Source: an uncultured Dysgonomonas sp. | GTDB taxonomy: Bacteria > Bacteroidota > Bacteroidia > Bacteroidales > Dysgonomonadaceae | DNA length: 64,000 nt | NCBI GenBank assembly: GCA_937995835.1 | Contig: CALKIV010000028.1 | Span: 1 to 64,000 of the forward strand | Direction: 5' to 3' | In this document: positions 18,494 to 27,409 of the stretch, piece after piece | Layout: every line of letters begins with the position of its first letter | How positions within the stretch are numbered: position 1 is the first letter of the stretch | Program-made: the position numbers and the translations under genes | Notes under the pieces: generated by a model | What the model was told of the DNA's origin: nothing | Database searches by the model: none | The model's input: the letters and a program-made list of their open reading frames with translations, nothing else

Positions 18494-18498
18494 AGGCT

Positions 18499-19248
18499 AT
18501 GGAAGAAAATCACGAAGAACATGACAAGCAAACCATGCAAGCCATCAAAGCGAACATCGAAGAGTATGGATGTCATTTGGCTCTGATAGAAGCAGACAAC
18601 TACATGCCTGCCTTTGCTTATTCTATTGGATTGTTCGAGAAATTTCAACATCCTGAAATCTGTTGTTTTGGACTTTCTACTCAAGTGATGGGGCAACTGA
18701 TCAATCATCTTGCATCTATGATAAAAGATGGCTTAGAAATAGAGCTCGACAGACCATACCCCCGTTTGATAAAAGGTTATGATATCCGATTTATTGAAGT
18801 AAGAAAAGAGCATTTTGCTAATAACTTTGGCTATGGGGGATGGTATTATAAGAACTTCGATTTCCCGATGTTACAAATGATTTGGCCTGATAAGGAAAAC
18901 AAACTTCCTTGGGAAGAGGACTTCAATCCTGAATGGAAATTTAAACAACCTATGCTCGATAGAAATACCGACTTTTTCTTTTACGAAGAGCGAAATTTGG
19001 GTGTTTTCACCACACAGGATGTACTTGAAGGTGCTCCCATTTTGCATATCTATCACAATGAAGATGGCGATTGGCAATTTCACTCATCGACTAGTCCACA
19101 GGAGAAAGATGCAAAGCTGGTTAGCTTAGAAGAATTGGTAAAATTAGACCCTTCCATAAATAATGTTTATTACCTAGAATACGGTGCTATGGCACATCGA
19201 GCAAGCAAAGACGATGAGTGGATGGTAGGAGACAATAATAAAAACTGA
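18499..19248 (+). CDS. DUF4262-family protein with a second C-terminal module
   Basis: 249 residues, no signal peptide. Residues about 10-135 match DUF4262 (AFAYSIGLFEKFQHPEICCF). The C-terminal part, with LGVFTTQDVLEGAPILHIYH and EDGDWQFH, looks like a separate module often seen in uncharacterised or immunity-like proteins. No toxin partner is adjacent; the gene sits 5 bp after xseB and 2 bp before ispD, a housekeeping run. Function unknown; an immunity-type role is suggested only by distant family associations. Confidence 0.75.
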   Translation: MEENHEEHDKQTMQAIKANIEEYGCHLALIEADNYMPAFAYSIGLFEKFQHPEICCFGLSTQVMGQLINHLASMIKDGLEIELDRPYPRLIKGYDIRFIEVRKEHFANNFGYGGWYYKNFDFPMLQMIWPDKENKLPWEEDFNPEWKFKQPMLDRNTDFFFYEERNLGVFTTQDVLEGAPILHIYHNEDGDWQFHSSTSPQEKDAKLVSLEELVKLDPSINNVYYLEYGAMAHRASKDDEWMVGDNNKN

Positions 19249-19250
19249 AT

Positions 19251-19940
19251 ATGAAAAAAAGTGTGATCATTGTAGCCGGTGGCAAAGGCTTGAGGATGGG
19301 AGGAGAGCTTCCAAAACAGTTTATCCCCATTGGAGGTAAGCCTGTTTTGATGCACACCCTCGAGGCTTTCTACTGTTTTTGCGATGAAATCAAGATTATT
19401 TTAGTGTTACCCGAATCACATCAGGACTATTGGACAGAACTTTGCAAGCAATATGAGTTTACCATTCCTCATCAAGTGACCATAGGAGGCGAAACACGTT
19501 TCCACTCTGTGAAAAATGGTTTAGCTCTAGTGAATGATGGTATTGTAGCAATTCAAGATGGAGCTCGCCCTTTTGCCAGCAAAGAGCTAATTGAAGAATG
19601 CTTTGAGCAAGCTAAAGTCAAGTACGCCGTGATTCCTGCACTTCCTGCAACAGACAGCCTCAGAGAGGTATTGGATGAGGGGAAAAGCAAGATCATAGAC
19701 CGAAGCAAGATTGTTTTGATTCAGACCCCACAAGTCTTTGAGACATCACTCTTGAAACGTGCCTACGAAGTGGATTTCAACGATGGGTTCACGGATGATG
19801 CTTCGGTTGTGGAAGCCATGGGAGTGGATGTTTCTTTGGTGAAAGGAGAAAATTATAACATAAAAATAACAACTCCCATAGATTTAAAAATCGGAGAGTT
19901 AATTTTACAAGAAAGAGCGAATGGAAGAGCTATATTATAA
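19251..19940 (+). CDS. ispD: 2-C-methyl-D-erythritol 4-phosphate cytidylyltransferase
   Basis: A 229-residue cytidylyltransferase of the MEP isoprenoid pathway (MEP + CTP to CDP-ME). The nucleotide-binding loop VAGGKGLRMGGELPKQF, IQDGARPF and the C-terminal TDDASVVEAMG are family motifs, followed by the NIKITTPIDL signature. Length is normal. It overlaps the next gene by 20 bp. UppS, encoded later in this window, consumes the isoprenoids this pathway supplies. Confidence 0.93.
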   Translation: MKKSVIIVAGGKGLRMGGELPKQFIPIGGKPVLMHTLEAFYCFCDEIKIILVLPESHQDYWTELCKQYEFTIPHQVTIGGETRFHSVKNGLALVNDGIVAIQDGARPFASKELIEECFEQAKVKYAVIPALPATDSLREVLDEGKSKIIDRSKIVLIQTPQVFETSLLKRAYEVDFNDGFTDDASVVEAMGVDVSLVKGENYNIKITTPIDLKIGELILQERANGRAIL

Positions 19941-20976
19941 CGCAATTGATTTGCTAAAAACGATGATCGCCACACCTTCTCTAAGCAGAGAAGAAAACGA
20001 AGTGGCTGATAAGATCGAAAGTCATATCAAGCAAAGAGGATTTGAACCTCAACGAATTGGGAACAACATCTGGATCAAGAGCCCTGACTTTGATGCCAAT
20101 AAACCAACCATTCTTCTCAACTCGCATATTGATACCGTAAAGCCTGTATCAGCATGGACAAAAGATCCGTTCAATCCAGAGGAAATCGACGATACACTGT
20201 ACGGACTAGGGAGCAACGATGCAGGTGCTAGTCTTGTTTGTTTGCTGCATGCTTTCTTGGGTCTGACCAAAAAAGAACAGAAGTATAACCTCATCTTTCT
20301 AGCTTCATGCGAAGAAGAGGTATCGGGCAAAAATGGAGTTGAAAGGGCTTTAAAAGAGCTTCCTGAAATATCTTTTGCCATCGTGGGAGAACCAACAGGC
20401 ATGCACCCAGCCATCGCCGAAAAAGGGCTTATGGTCCTAGACTGTACTGCTAAAGGTGTGTCGGGACATGCTGCCCGAAACGAGGGCGTGAATGCCATCT
20501 ACGAAGCGATGGAAGATCTGAGCTGGTTTAGAGAATATAAATTCCCCAAAGAGAGCGACTTGCTAGGACCTGTTAAAATGACTGTTTCGATGATCAATGC
20601 GGGCACACAGCACAATGTGATTCCTGACAAATGCGATTTTGTGGTGGATGTACGGAGCAATGAACTGTATAGCAATCAGGAAATATTTGATATTGTAAAC
20701 CAACATACCCGTTGCGAGGTAAATGCCCGATCATTCCGACTAAATTCGTCGAGGATAGACATCCAGCATCCATTTGTACAACGTGCACTGATGATAGGCA
20801 AAGAGGCTTATGGCTCTCCTACCCTTTCGGATCAGGCTTTGATGTCCTTCCCTTCTGTGAAGATGGGGCCTGGCGATTCTGCCCGATCGCACACAGCAGA
20901 CGAATATATTCTGAAGAGTGAAATTAGAGAAGCTTTAGAGTTATACATTAAGCTTCTGGATGGGCTTTCCATCTAA
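19921..20976 (+). CDS. argE: M20-family metallopeptidase, ArgE-type acyl-ornithine deacylase
   Basis: A 351-residue M20 dizinc amidohydrolase. First zinc ligand and catalytic Asp are in LLNSHIDTVKP, the bridging Asp in GLGSNDAGAS, and the catalytic and ligand Glu in ASCEEEVSG; a lid/dimerisation domain (about 170-275) and a C-terminal His-containing segment (GDSARSHTADEYI) follow. Best fit is N-acyl-ornithine deacylase of arginine synthesis. Some Bacteroidota use N-succinyl rather than N-acetyl intermediates, which this sequence does not resolve. Last gene of the run; it stops 3 nt from the convergent plsC. Confidence 0.82.
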   Translation: MEELYYNAIDLLKTMIATPSLSREENEVADKIESHIKQRGFEPQRIGNNIWIKSPDFDANKPTILLNSHIDTVKPVSAWTKDPFNPEEIDDTLYGLGSNDAGASLVCLLHAFLGLTKKEQKYNLIFLASCEEEVSGKNGVERALKELPEISFAIVGEPTGMHPAIAEKGLMVLDCTAKGVSGHAARNEGVNAIYEAMEDLSWFREYKFPKESDLLGPVKMTVSMINAGTQHNVIPDKCDFVVDVRSNELYSNQEIFDIVNQHTRCEVNARSFRLNSSRIDIQHPFVQRALMIGKEAYGSPTLSDQALMSFPSVKMGPGDSARSHTADEYILKSEIREALELYIKLLDGLSI

Positions 20977-20979
20977 CAA

Positions 20980-21714
20980 TCAATAGACAATACTATCAAC
21001 AACAGCCTTTTCTGTTTGCTCAAAGATTTCCGGGAACGAGTGGTCTTTGATACAAATAGGATCATGGATTGTCAGCACTATTTTATTGCCTAAACTAAGC
21101 GGAAATGAGCCCCATTTGGTCACCTTCCACGAATTATTAATGGTCAATGGCACCATCAATGCTGAAGGGGCATACTTACACAAGATTTTCAACCCACTTT
21201 CGGCAAAAGGACGAGGTTTCCCTGTTGTGCTCCTTGTTCCTTCGGGAAAAATGACAACGGAGCGCTTATTTTTTTCTACATATTCAGCAATGTTTCGCAC
21301 TGCAGACAAAGATTGTTTGGGATCTTTTCTGTTGATCAAAACCGATCCTCCATGATTGAGGTTATAAGAGATACTGGGAATTCCTTTTCCCAACTCAATT
21401 TTGCTAACAAATTTAATGTGTACTCTTCGCAAGAACCATGCAATGGTAGTGATATCGTAAAAACTTTGATGGTTTGCAGCAATGATCAAAGCAGTATCCT
21501 TGGGCAACTTCTCCAACCCCTCAATCTTATATCTTGTGCCTAAGACATAGGTATTGAGCACAAGAAAAAAACAAAGAGCATCTACACTCTTCTTATGCGC
21601 TGTGTAGCCAAAAAGGTTAAAGCAAATCCATTGTATAGGATGAAAAATAACAAGTGTGAGCCCTAGCAATAAATAGTAGATGGCTGAAAGTGGATAAGCA
21701 AGTATTTTTTGCAT
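20980..21714 (-). CDS. plsC: 1-acyl-sn-glycerol-3-phosphate acyltransferase
   Basis: A 244-residue membrane acyltransferase that makes phosphatidic acid from lysophosphatidic acid. Two hydrophobic stretches lie in the first 55 residues. The catalytic HX4D motif is NHQSFYD, and the glycerophosphate-binding motif is FPEGTRS. Size matches PlsC; other acyl acceptors are possible in this superfamily. It converges on argE with almost no gap. Confidence 0.88.
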   Translation of the reverse strand: MQKILAYPLSAIYYLLLGLTLVIFHPIQWICFNLFGYTAHKKSVDALCFFLVLNTYVLGTRYKIEGLEKLPKDTALIIAANHQSFYDITTIAWFLRRVHIKFVSKIELGKGIPSISYNLNHGGSVLINRKDPKQSLSAVRNIAEYVEKNKRSVVIFPEGTRSTTGKPRPFAESGLKILCKYAPSALMVPLTINNSWKVTKWGSFPLSLGNKIVLTIHDPICIKDHSFPEIFEQTEKAVVDSIVY

Positions 21715-21860
21715 TTCGATTGATAAATCAAGAGAATAAAAAAGAGGTAGGAATCTTTCAAACCCCGTTAGTTAGTTTCAAATGTAACCTTTTTTATTTA
21801 AAACTGAAAATCACATCTAATTAATTCCTCATTGAAGGTTCAACCCAATGAGCTTAAAAG

Positions 21861-23327
21861 TCATTTACTTCGCTCAAGTTCTAATACTTCCAAGCTCCGA
21901 GCTTCGTTCTCAGCAGTAGGTATTTCTTTCCACAGTTTTCGCTGTTTTATTTCCAAGGCTGAGATACCATTTCCCATAGAAGATTTTCGTGAGGCAGGAG
22001 CATCCATATATTTAACTCTTTCTTCTTCTAGTTTTTGAGCAATGTCTTTTAGCTCAGCTTTCGTCTTCACTATAGCATAATAGGCATCACGTGCTTTAAC
22101 ACTTTTGAAATCATGAAGGGTGTAATATACAAGATTATCGTTGATCACAAACTCAAAATCCTTTTTAACCTTTTGCTTCACCTCGGGTTGACGTCTTGCC
22201 CTTTCAATGATTTGGGCATAAGACACATCCTCTTGCCAAGTATCTTTGATGGAGGTAATACGCGCCCGATTAGACAAATATCTATTATCCTCGCTTTGTA
22301 TAATTTTCACAACATTATTAGGAATAAAAGTATAAACACATACATAGCCTTCATCCATTCCCCGATCGGAAGCAAACCAGCCCACCCCTTTTTCTTCGTC
22401 CACAACATACATGTAATCATTACCTTGCGAGTTGAATGGCATATTCAAACGCTCAGGGCGAAGATATGTATCGTTATTCATATTATATCTGGTAACAAAC
22501 AGATCATAGCCTCCAAGACTTTCTTCATCTTTAGCCGCAAAATAGACTGTCACCCCATCAGGCATCACAAAAGGATAGTTAATATCTCCTAGCAATTCGA
22601 AATTATCGCTCGAAATGGGCTTCTCATTACCAAAATGATCTAGTAAATATTCTAAAGTATAGAGTCCGAATTGCCCTGCTGTATCCGGCTGAGCAAAATA
22701 AATTTTAGTCTGCTTTTCGTTCACATATACAGTGGAATTGATATAAGTATCAATATCAAATGCATCATTCATTTTCAGCACCTTGCCGCCACTCGGACTA
22801 AGCATATAAGCATCCAAAAAATCTTCTTTAGCAACTACAATACTATCTATAATCTGCACATCTTCCGTATGTGAAACCATACGTCTTAAGTTTTGCATTT
22901 GCCCCCGATAGAACTTTAAATTGTTCAAGGCAATGGCTTCTTGTTCTTGTTGCGCTTTAGATCGCCAACCTTTTCTGGTCAGGTGAGTTTCGTATTGATC
23001 AAAACATTTTTCAGCTTCATCAAATTCGAACCAATCAGTATATATTGCCCCTAGGAACAAATTAGCTTCTTGCACTTTTCGCTTTGCAGCCAACTTTAAA
23101 CAAGCTTCTGCCTCCTCTAAATTGCCACCAGTCATATAAAGACTGACTCCATACCAGTGATTGATAGAGGCATCGTTAGGTTTGGCTTTATACTGTTGCT
23201 CAAAGATGGGCAAAGCTTCTGCATAACGCCCTTCTGTATATAAATTTCTAGCATCCTGTAAGGTTTGCCCTAAAAGAGCGATGCTACCAAGTAGTGTAAG
23301 AATTACGACTAAAAATATCTTTTTCAT
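21861..23327 (-). CDS. Exported TPR and PD40 beta-propeller protein
   Basis: 488 residues with a signal peptide (1-20). TPR-like repeats at about 20-125 (ARNLYTEGRYAEALPIFEQ) are followed by WD40-like PD40 repeats at about 185-345 (IYFAQPDTAGQFGLYTLE, GVGWFASDRGMDEGY) and a helical Lys/Glu-rich tail. There is no OmpA domain, unlike related OmpA-family proteins with the same front half. Probably a periplasmic scaffold or envelope protein; precise role unknown. It is followed by a 146-bp gap and then plsC. Confidence 0.75.
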   Translation of the reverse strand: MKKIFLVVILTLLGSIALLGQTLQDARNLYTEGRYAEALPIFEQQYKAKPNDASINHWYGVSLYMTGGNLEEAEACLKLAAKRKVQEANLFLGAIYTDWFEFDEAEKCFDQYETHLTRKGWRSKAQQEQEAIALNNLKFYRGQMQNLRRMVSHTEDVQIIDSIVVAKEDFLDAYMLSPSGGKVLKMNDAFDIDTYINSTVYVNEKQTKIYFAQPDTAGQFGLYTLEYLLDHFGNEKPISSDNFELLGDINYPFVMPDGVTVYFAAKDEESLGGYDLFVTRYNMNNDTYLRPERLNMPFNSQGNDYMYVVDEEKGVGWFASDRGMDEGYVCVYTFIPNNVVKIIQSEDNRYLSNRARITSIKDTWQEDVSYAQIIERARRQPEVKQKVKKDFEFVINDNLVYYTLHDFKSVKARDAYYAIVKTKAELKDIAQKLEEERVKYMDAPASRKSSMGNGISALEIKQRKLWKEIPTAENEARSLEVLELERSK

Positions 23328-23357
23328 ATCTATCGAGTATCTCGTTTATCTTAAATT

Positions 23358-23365
23358 CAAAGATA
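23358..23365 (-). promoter_or_regulatory. -7 element of the TPR/PD40 gene
   Basis: Minus strand TATCTTTG, exact TAnnTTTG, 30 bp before the start codon; no clear -33 TTTG. Confidence 0.4.
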
Positions 23366-23407
23366 AGGAATATTAATTTAATGATTATTTGTAATCCATT
23401 AAATCCT

Positions 23408-23415
23408 TATCTTTG
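23408..23415 (+). promoter_or_regulatory. -7 element of the DUF486 gene
   Basis: TATCTTTG lies 30 bp before the ATG. A TTTG exists at 23388-23391 but only 16 bp upstream, shorter than the usual 19-21. Confidence 0.4.
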
Positions 23416-23445
23416 CTTCCAAAATTATTAATCTATATTTGATGT

Positions 23446-23817
23446 ATGAGCCCTCATATCTCTACTATTTTATTGCTGATCTGCTCTAATGTATTTATGA
23501 CCTTTGCCTGGTATGGACATCTGAAAATGAAAGATTACACTTGGTTTGCTTCTTTACCACTATTTGGTGTCATACTTTTCAGTTGGGCAATTGCATTTTT
23601 TGAGTATTGTTTTCAAGTGCCAGCCAACAGAATTGGCTTTCAGGGCAATGGAGGTCCATTTTCCCTGATGCAGCTAAAGGTAATTCAAGAAGTAATCACT
23701 CTGGTTATATTCATTATCTTCAGCACTTTGGCTTTCAAGACCGAAACTTTCAGATGGAATCATGCATTGGCATGTGTGCTACTGATTGCTGCTGTATATT
23801 TAGTCTTCAAAAAGTAA
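23446..23817 (+). CDS. DMT-family (DUF486) small membrane protein
   Basis: A 123-residue protein with four transmembrane segments, matching DUF486, a drug/metabolite transporter-like family. Conserved stretches include CSNVFMTFAWYGHLK and FEYCFQVPANRIG. Substrate unknown. Its 3' end overlaps the convergent neighbour by 18 bp. Confidence 0.85.
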   Translation: MSPHISTILLLICSNVFMTFAWYGHLKMKDYTWFASLPLFGVILFSWAIAFFEYCFQVPANRIGFQGNGGPFSLMQLKVIQEVITLVIFIIFSTLAFKTETFRWNHALACVLLIAAVYLVFKK

Positions 23818-24453
23818 TAGTTCTTTTTGAAGATCAACTACATGAGTCCTAGTTTCTTTCCTTGCCCCCTCTCTACCATTAGATAACAGTATACTAATGG
23901 TCTTATTATTTCGGCTATAGGTAGCATTTTCGACATACACATTATAGTCATTGTCCGTGTATACCACACGACATAAAATGGGTAGATACTTATTATCCTT
24001 ATGAATGGTGGTCACCATATAATATTTATTATTGTCAAACCATTCCACATCCTGCTTCACAGTATATTCTTCCAAATAGTATACCTTTTTAGCAAAACCT
24101 GAATCGGGAGAACGAAGTAGATTCATCATATTTACTCCTCCAACAAATAGCACAAGAGGTGGTAAAACTAGAATATTTCTCAAGAATTTATTCAGCTTTT
24201 TACTCTTGAATCCTTTTTTATCTAACCAATAGAAGGCAACGAAAAAAAGAATGGCTAAAGCTACGCTTCCCAAAGAACCAAAAAAGTCATACTTATATTC
24301 CCATCCAAAGGCTAATGGAATAAACCATAGCATGACATATGCCAAACAAACGGCTGCCACAATTTGCAATGCCTTACCATACTTTTCAGACTTGAAAAGA
24401 AAGTAGAACACAACAGGCAGAAGCATCCAAATGATAGTAAAAAAGGCATTCAT
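23800..24453 (-). CDS. Membrane protein of unknown function downstream of uvrA
   Basis: 217 residues with four predicted transmembrane helices in the first 125 residues (PVVFYFLF, CLAYVMLWFIPLAF, VALAILFFVAFYW and LVLPPLVLFVGGV) and a hydrophilic C-terminal domain of about 90 residues rich in Asn, Asp and Lys. I do not recognise the family. It begins 6 bp after uvrA on the same strand, so it may be co-transcribed, though no repair function follows from that. Confidence 0.7.
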   Translation of the reverse strand: MNAFFTIIWMLLPVVFYFLFKSEKYGKALQIVAAVCLAYVMLWFIPLAFGWEYKYDFFGSLGSVALAILFFVAFYWLDKKGFKSKKLNKFLRNILVLPPLVLFVGGVNMMNLLRSPDSGFAKKVYYLEEYTVKQDVEWFDNNKYYMVTTIHKDNKYLPILCRVVYTDNDYNVYVENATYSRNNKTISILLSNGREGARKETRTHVVDLQKELLLFED

Positions 24454-24459
24454 GTGATT

Positions 24460-27258
24460 TTACACCAATTTGTCTTTCAAAAACTTACCGGTGTATGATT
24501 CTGCACACTCTACAATTTTTTCAGGCGTACCTTCTGCCACAACATGACCTCCATCGAGACCTCCCTCAGGACCTATATCGATAATATGATCAGCGCATTT
24601 GATCACATCCATATTGTGCTCTATGATCAGCACAGTATGTCCTCTATCTATCAGCGCATCAAAGGCTTTCAACAATGTTTTGATATCATGAAAGTGTAGT
24701 CCCGTGGTGGGTTCATCGAAGATAAAGAAGGTAGGTTCCGGTTTTTCGGCAGCCAAGTGGAATGCTAATTTCACCCGTTGATTCTCCCCTCCTGAGAGAG
24801 ACGACGACGATTGTCCCATCTTGATATAGCCTAGCCCTACATCTTGCAAGGGTTGCAGGCGCTTCACGATACGCTGTTCGGTACTACCTTTTCCTGCACC
24901 AAAGAACTCTATTCCTTGATCAATGGTCATATCCAGCACATCATAAATATTAACCCCTCGATACTCGACATCAAGTATCTCTTGCTTAAATCGCTTTCCT
25001 TTACAAAATTCGCACTCCAGCACCACATCTGCCATAAATTGCATTTCCACCAAAATAGTTCCCTCACCTTGGCATTCATCGCATCGTCCTCCCTCCACAT
25101 TGAAGGAGAAAAAAGCAGGAGTAAAGTGCATCTGTTTCGCCAATGGCTGTTCCGAAAACAGTTTGCGGATATCGTCATAGGCTTTTATGTAAGTCACAGC
25201 ATTGGAGCGAGACGAGCGCCCAATAGGGTTTTGATCAACCATTTCGATATTTTTGATCAACTTCAAGTCACCTCCCAAACTGTCATATTCCACAATCTGA
25301 CTGGCTTTGCTCAAATAGTGTTTTTCAAGCGCTGTATAAAACACATCACAAACCAACGATGATTTTCCAGAACCACTGACTCCAGTAACCACTGTCATCA
25401 CATTCAATGGAAATTTGACGCTTACATTTTTCAGGTTGTTTTGTCTAGCTCCTTTTATTTCCAGATAGTTGTTCCACTTTCTTCGATGAACAGGTACTTC
25501 TATTTTCTCTTCTCCTGTCAGATAGCGTACCGTATAACTACTGGTTTTCTTTTCCAAGCCTGCCACATCTCCCTGATAAACCACTTCGCCTCCCAAGCGA
25601 CCAGCATCGGGTCCCATATCGATGATGTAATCGGCCGCACGTATAATCTCCTCATCATGCTCCACAACCACCACTGTATTGCCTAAATTGGTGAGCTCTC
25701 TAAGTACACTGATCAACAAATCAGTGTCACGCGAGTGCAAACCGATACTGGGTTCATCGAGGATATAGAGCGAGCCAACCAAACTACTGCCCAGAGACGT
25801 TGCTAAGTTGATACGTTGACTTTCTCCACCCGAAAGCGTATTGGAAAGTCGATTCAGCGTTAAATAACCTAAGCCGACATCCATCAAATATTTTATACGA
25901 TTATTGATATCTATCAGCAATCTTTTAGCGATAGCTGCATCCGTTTCGTTCAGTTGCAGACCATCAAAAAACTGTTTCAATTCGGATACAGGCATCAGCA
26001 CCAAATCTGCAATCGATCTGCCTGTCACCTTCACATAGAGCGCTTGAGGTTTCAATCGTGCACCTTTACAAGCATAACAAGTGGTACGCCCCCTATATCT
26101 GGCAAGCATCACTCGATATTGTATCTTATATTGATTTTCTTCAACCATTTTGAAAAAATGATTGATTCCATAAATTCCCTTAGCCGAATCTCCTTCCCAA
26201 AGTAGATCTTTATGTTCTTGCGAAAGGGCATAATAGGGGCGATGGACAGGGAAGTCGAGATTCATCACAGCATGGATAAATTCATTTTTCCACTCACTCA
26301 TTTTATCACCTCTCCAACACACCACGGCATCATCGTAAACCGAAAGTCCTTTGTCAGGGATCACCAAATCGGGATCGATGCCAAGCACTTTTCCAAAGCC
26401 TTCGCAGACAGGGCAAGCACCTACCGGATTGTTGAAGCTAAACATCATATCCGAAGGTTCTTCAAACTGGATACCATCCGCCTCAAATTTGTTGGAATAA
26501 TCGAATCTTTCTGTTTTTTTGTCCACATAGAAACAAACAGTACATTCCCCCTCTCCTTCATAGAAAGCAGTTTCTATGGATTCAGAAAAACGGCTAACAT
26601 TGGCCGAATCAGGGTCGCAAGTCAGACGGTCAATCACCAAACTAACTTCTTCGGCTTTGATATCAGCTTTTTTATCTTTCAACAGATCATCGATCAATAA
26701 AAATTCATCTTTGTATTCAATCCTTGAGAACCCTTCTTTATACAGAATATCCAATTGCTCTGCCAATGTTCGATCATCTCTCAAGATTAATCTTGTCAAA
26801 ATAGCTAGTCGAGTATTTTCGGGATAAGATTGCATCTTCTTTAGAATATCGCTCACCTGATGCTTCTTCACCTCTTCGCCCGAAACCGGAGAAATGGTTT
26901 TCCCGATACGAGCAAACAACAGACGCAGATATTCATAGATCTCGGTAGAAGTTCCAACGGTGGAACGAGGATTTCTAGCACTTGTCTTTTGCTCAATGGC
27001 AATGGCAGGAGGTATCCCCTTAATGTAGTCCGTTTCGGGCTTATTCATTCGTCCAAGAAACTGACGAGCATAAGCCGAAAGGCTCTCCACATATCTTCTC
27101 TGCCCCTCTGCATATAGCGTATCGAAGGCTAAGGAAGATTTCCCAGAACCAGACAAACCTGTGATGACAACAAATTTATTTCTAGGAACTTCGACATCCA
27201 CATTCTTCAGATTGTTGACTCTTGCTCCTTTGATGAATATATTTTTATTTTCCGACAT
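24460..27258 (-). CDS. uvrA: Excinuclease ABC subunit A
   Basis: 932 residues from MSENKNIF (ATG 27258); the open frame extends 11 codons upstream but those lack family character. UvrA is the damage-sensing ATPase of nucleotide excision repair. Both ABC modules are complete: first Walker A at about 34-42 (GLSGSGKSS), signatures LSGGESQRI and LSGGENQRV, second Walker A GVSGSGKSS. The zinc-binding CxxC pairs are present (CPVC, CYAC, CDEC, CEFC). Length is that of full UvrA, not the shorter UvrA2 type. Transcribed divergently from uvrB. Confidence 0.97.
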   Translation of the reverse strand: MSENKNIFIKGARVNNLKNVDVEVPRNKFVVITGLSGSGKSSLAFDTLYAEGQRRYVESLSAYARQFLGRMNKPETDYIKGIPPAIAIEQKTSARNPRSTVGTSTEIYEYLRLLFARIGKTISPVSGEEVKKHQVSDILKKMQSYPENTRLAILTRLILRDDRTLAEQLDILYKEGFSRIEYKDEFLLIDDLLKDKKADIKAEEVSLVIDRLTCDPDSANVSRFSESIETAFYEGEGECTVCFYVDKKTERFDYSNKFEADGIQFEEPSDMMFSFNNPVGACPVCEGFGKVLGIDPDLVIPDKGLSVYDDAVVCWRGDKMSEWKNEFIHAVMNLDFPVHRPYYALSQEHKDLLWEGDSAKGIYGINHFFKMVEENQYKIQYRVMLARYRGRTTCYACKGARLKPQALYVKVTGRSIADLVLMPVSELKQFFDGLQLNETDAAIAKRLLIDINNRIKYLMDVGLGYLTLNRLSNTLSGGESQRINLATSLGSSLVGSLYILDEPSIGLHSRDTDLLISVLRELTNLGNTVVVVEHDEEIIRAADYIIDMGPDAGRLGGEVVYQGDVAGLEKKTSSYTVRYLTGEEKIEVPVHRRKWNNYLEIKGARQNNLKNVSVKFPLNVMTVVTGVSGSGKSSLVCDVFYTALEKHYLSKASQIVEYDSLGGDLKLIKNIEMVDQNPIGRSSRSNAVTYIKAYDDIRKLFSEQPLAKQMHFTPAFFSFNVEGGRCDECQGEGTILVEMQFMADVVLECEFCKGKRFKQEILDVEYRGVNIYDVLDMTIDQGIEFFGAGKGSTEQRIVKRLQPLQDVGLGYIKMGQSSSSLSGGENQRVKLAFHLAAEKPEPTFFIFDEPTTGLHFHDIKTLLKAFDALIDRGHTVLIIEHNMDVIKCADHIIDIGPEGGLDGGHVVAEGTPEKIVECAESYTGKFLKDKLV

Positions 27259-27280
27259 TTTGTTATTTAAATTGGAAATG

Positions 27281-27288
27281 CAAAAATA
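27281..27288 (-). promoter_or_regulatory. Candidate -7 element of uvrA
   Basis: Minus strand TATTTTTG fits TAnnTTTG, 22 bp before the uvrA start. No clear -33 box and no obvious SOS-type operator. Confidence 0.35.
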
Positions 27289-27364
27289 CACTTAAATTCT
27301 AAGAATCGTAAATGTGTTCACCATTTATAACCTCAAGCATCAAACTAAAACGCTAAAAAAATCG

Positions 27365-27372
27365 TACCTTTG
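27365..27372 (+). promoter_or_regulatory. -7 element of uvrB
   Basis: TACCTTTG fits TAnnTTTG, 37 bp before the chosen uvrB start, so it lies inside the longer upstream open frame and supports the later start. Confidence 0.45.
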
Positions 27373-27409
27373 CAAGGTTTCATCAATAGATAGCGAGGGG
27401 ATAAAAAAT

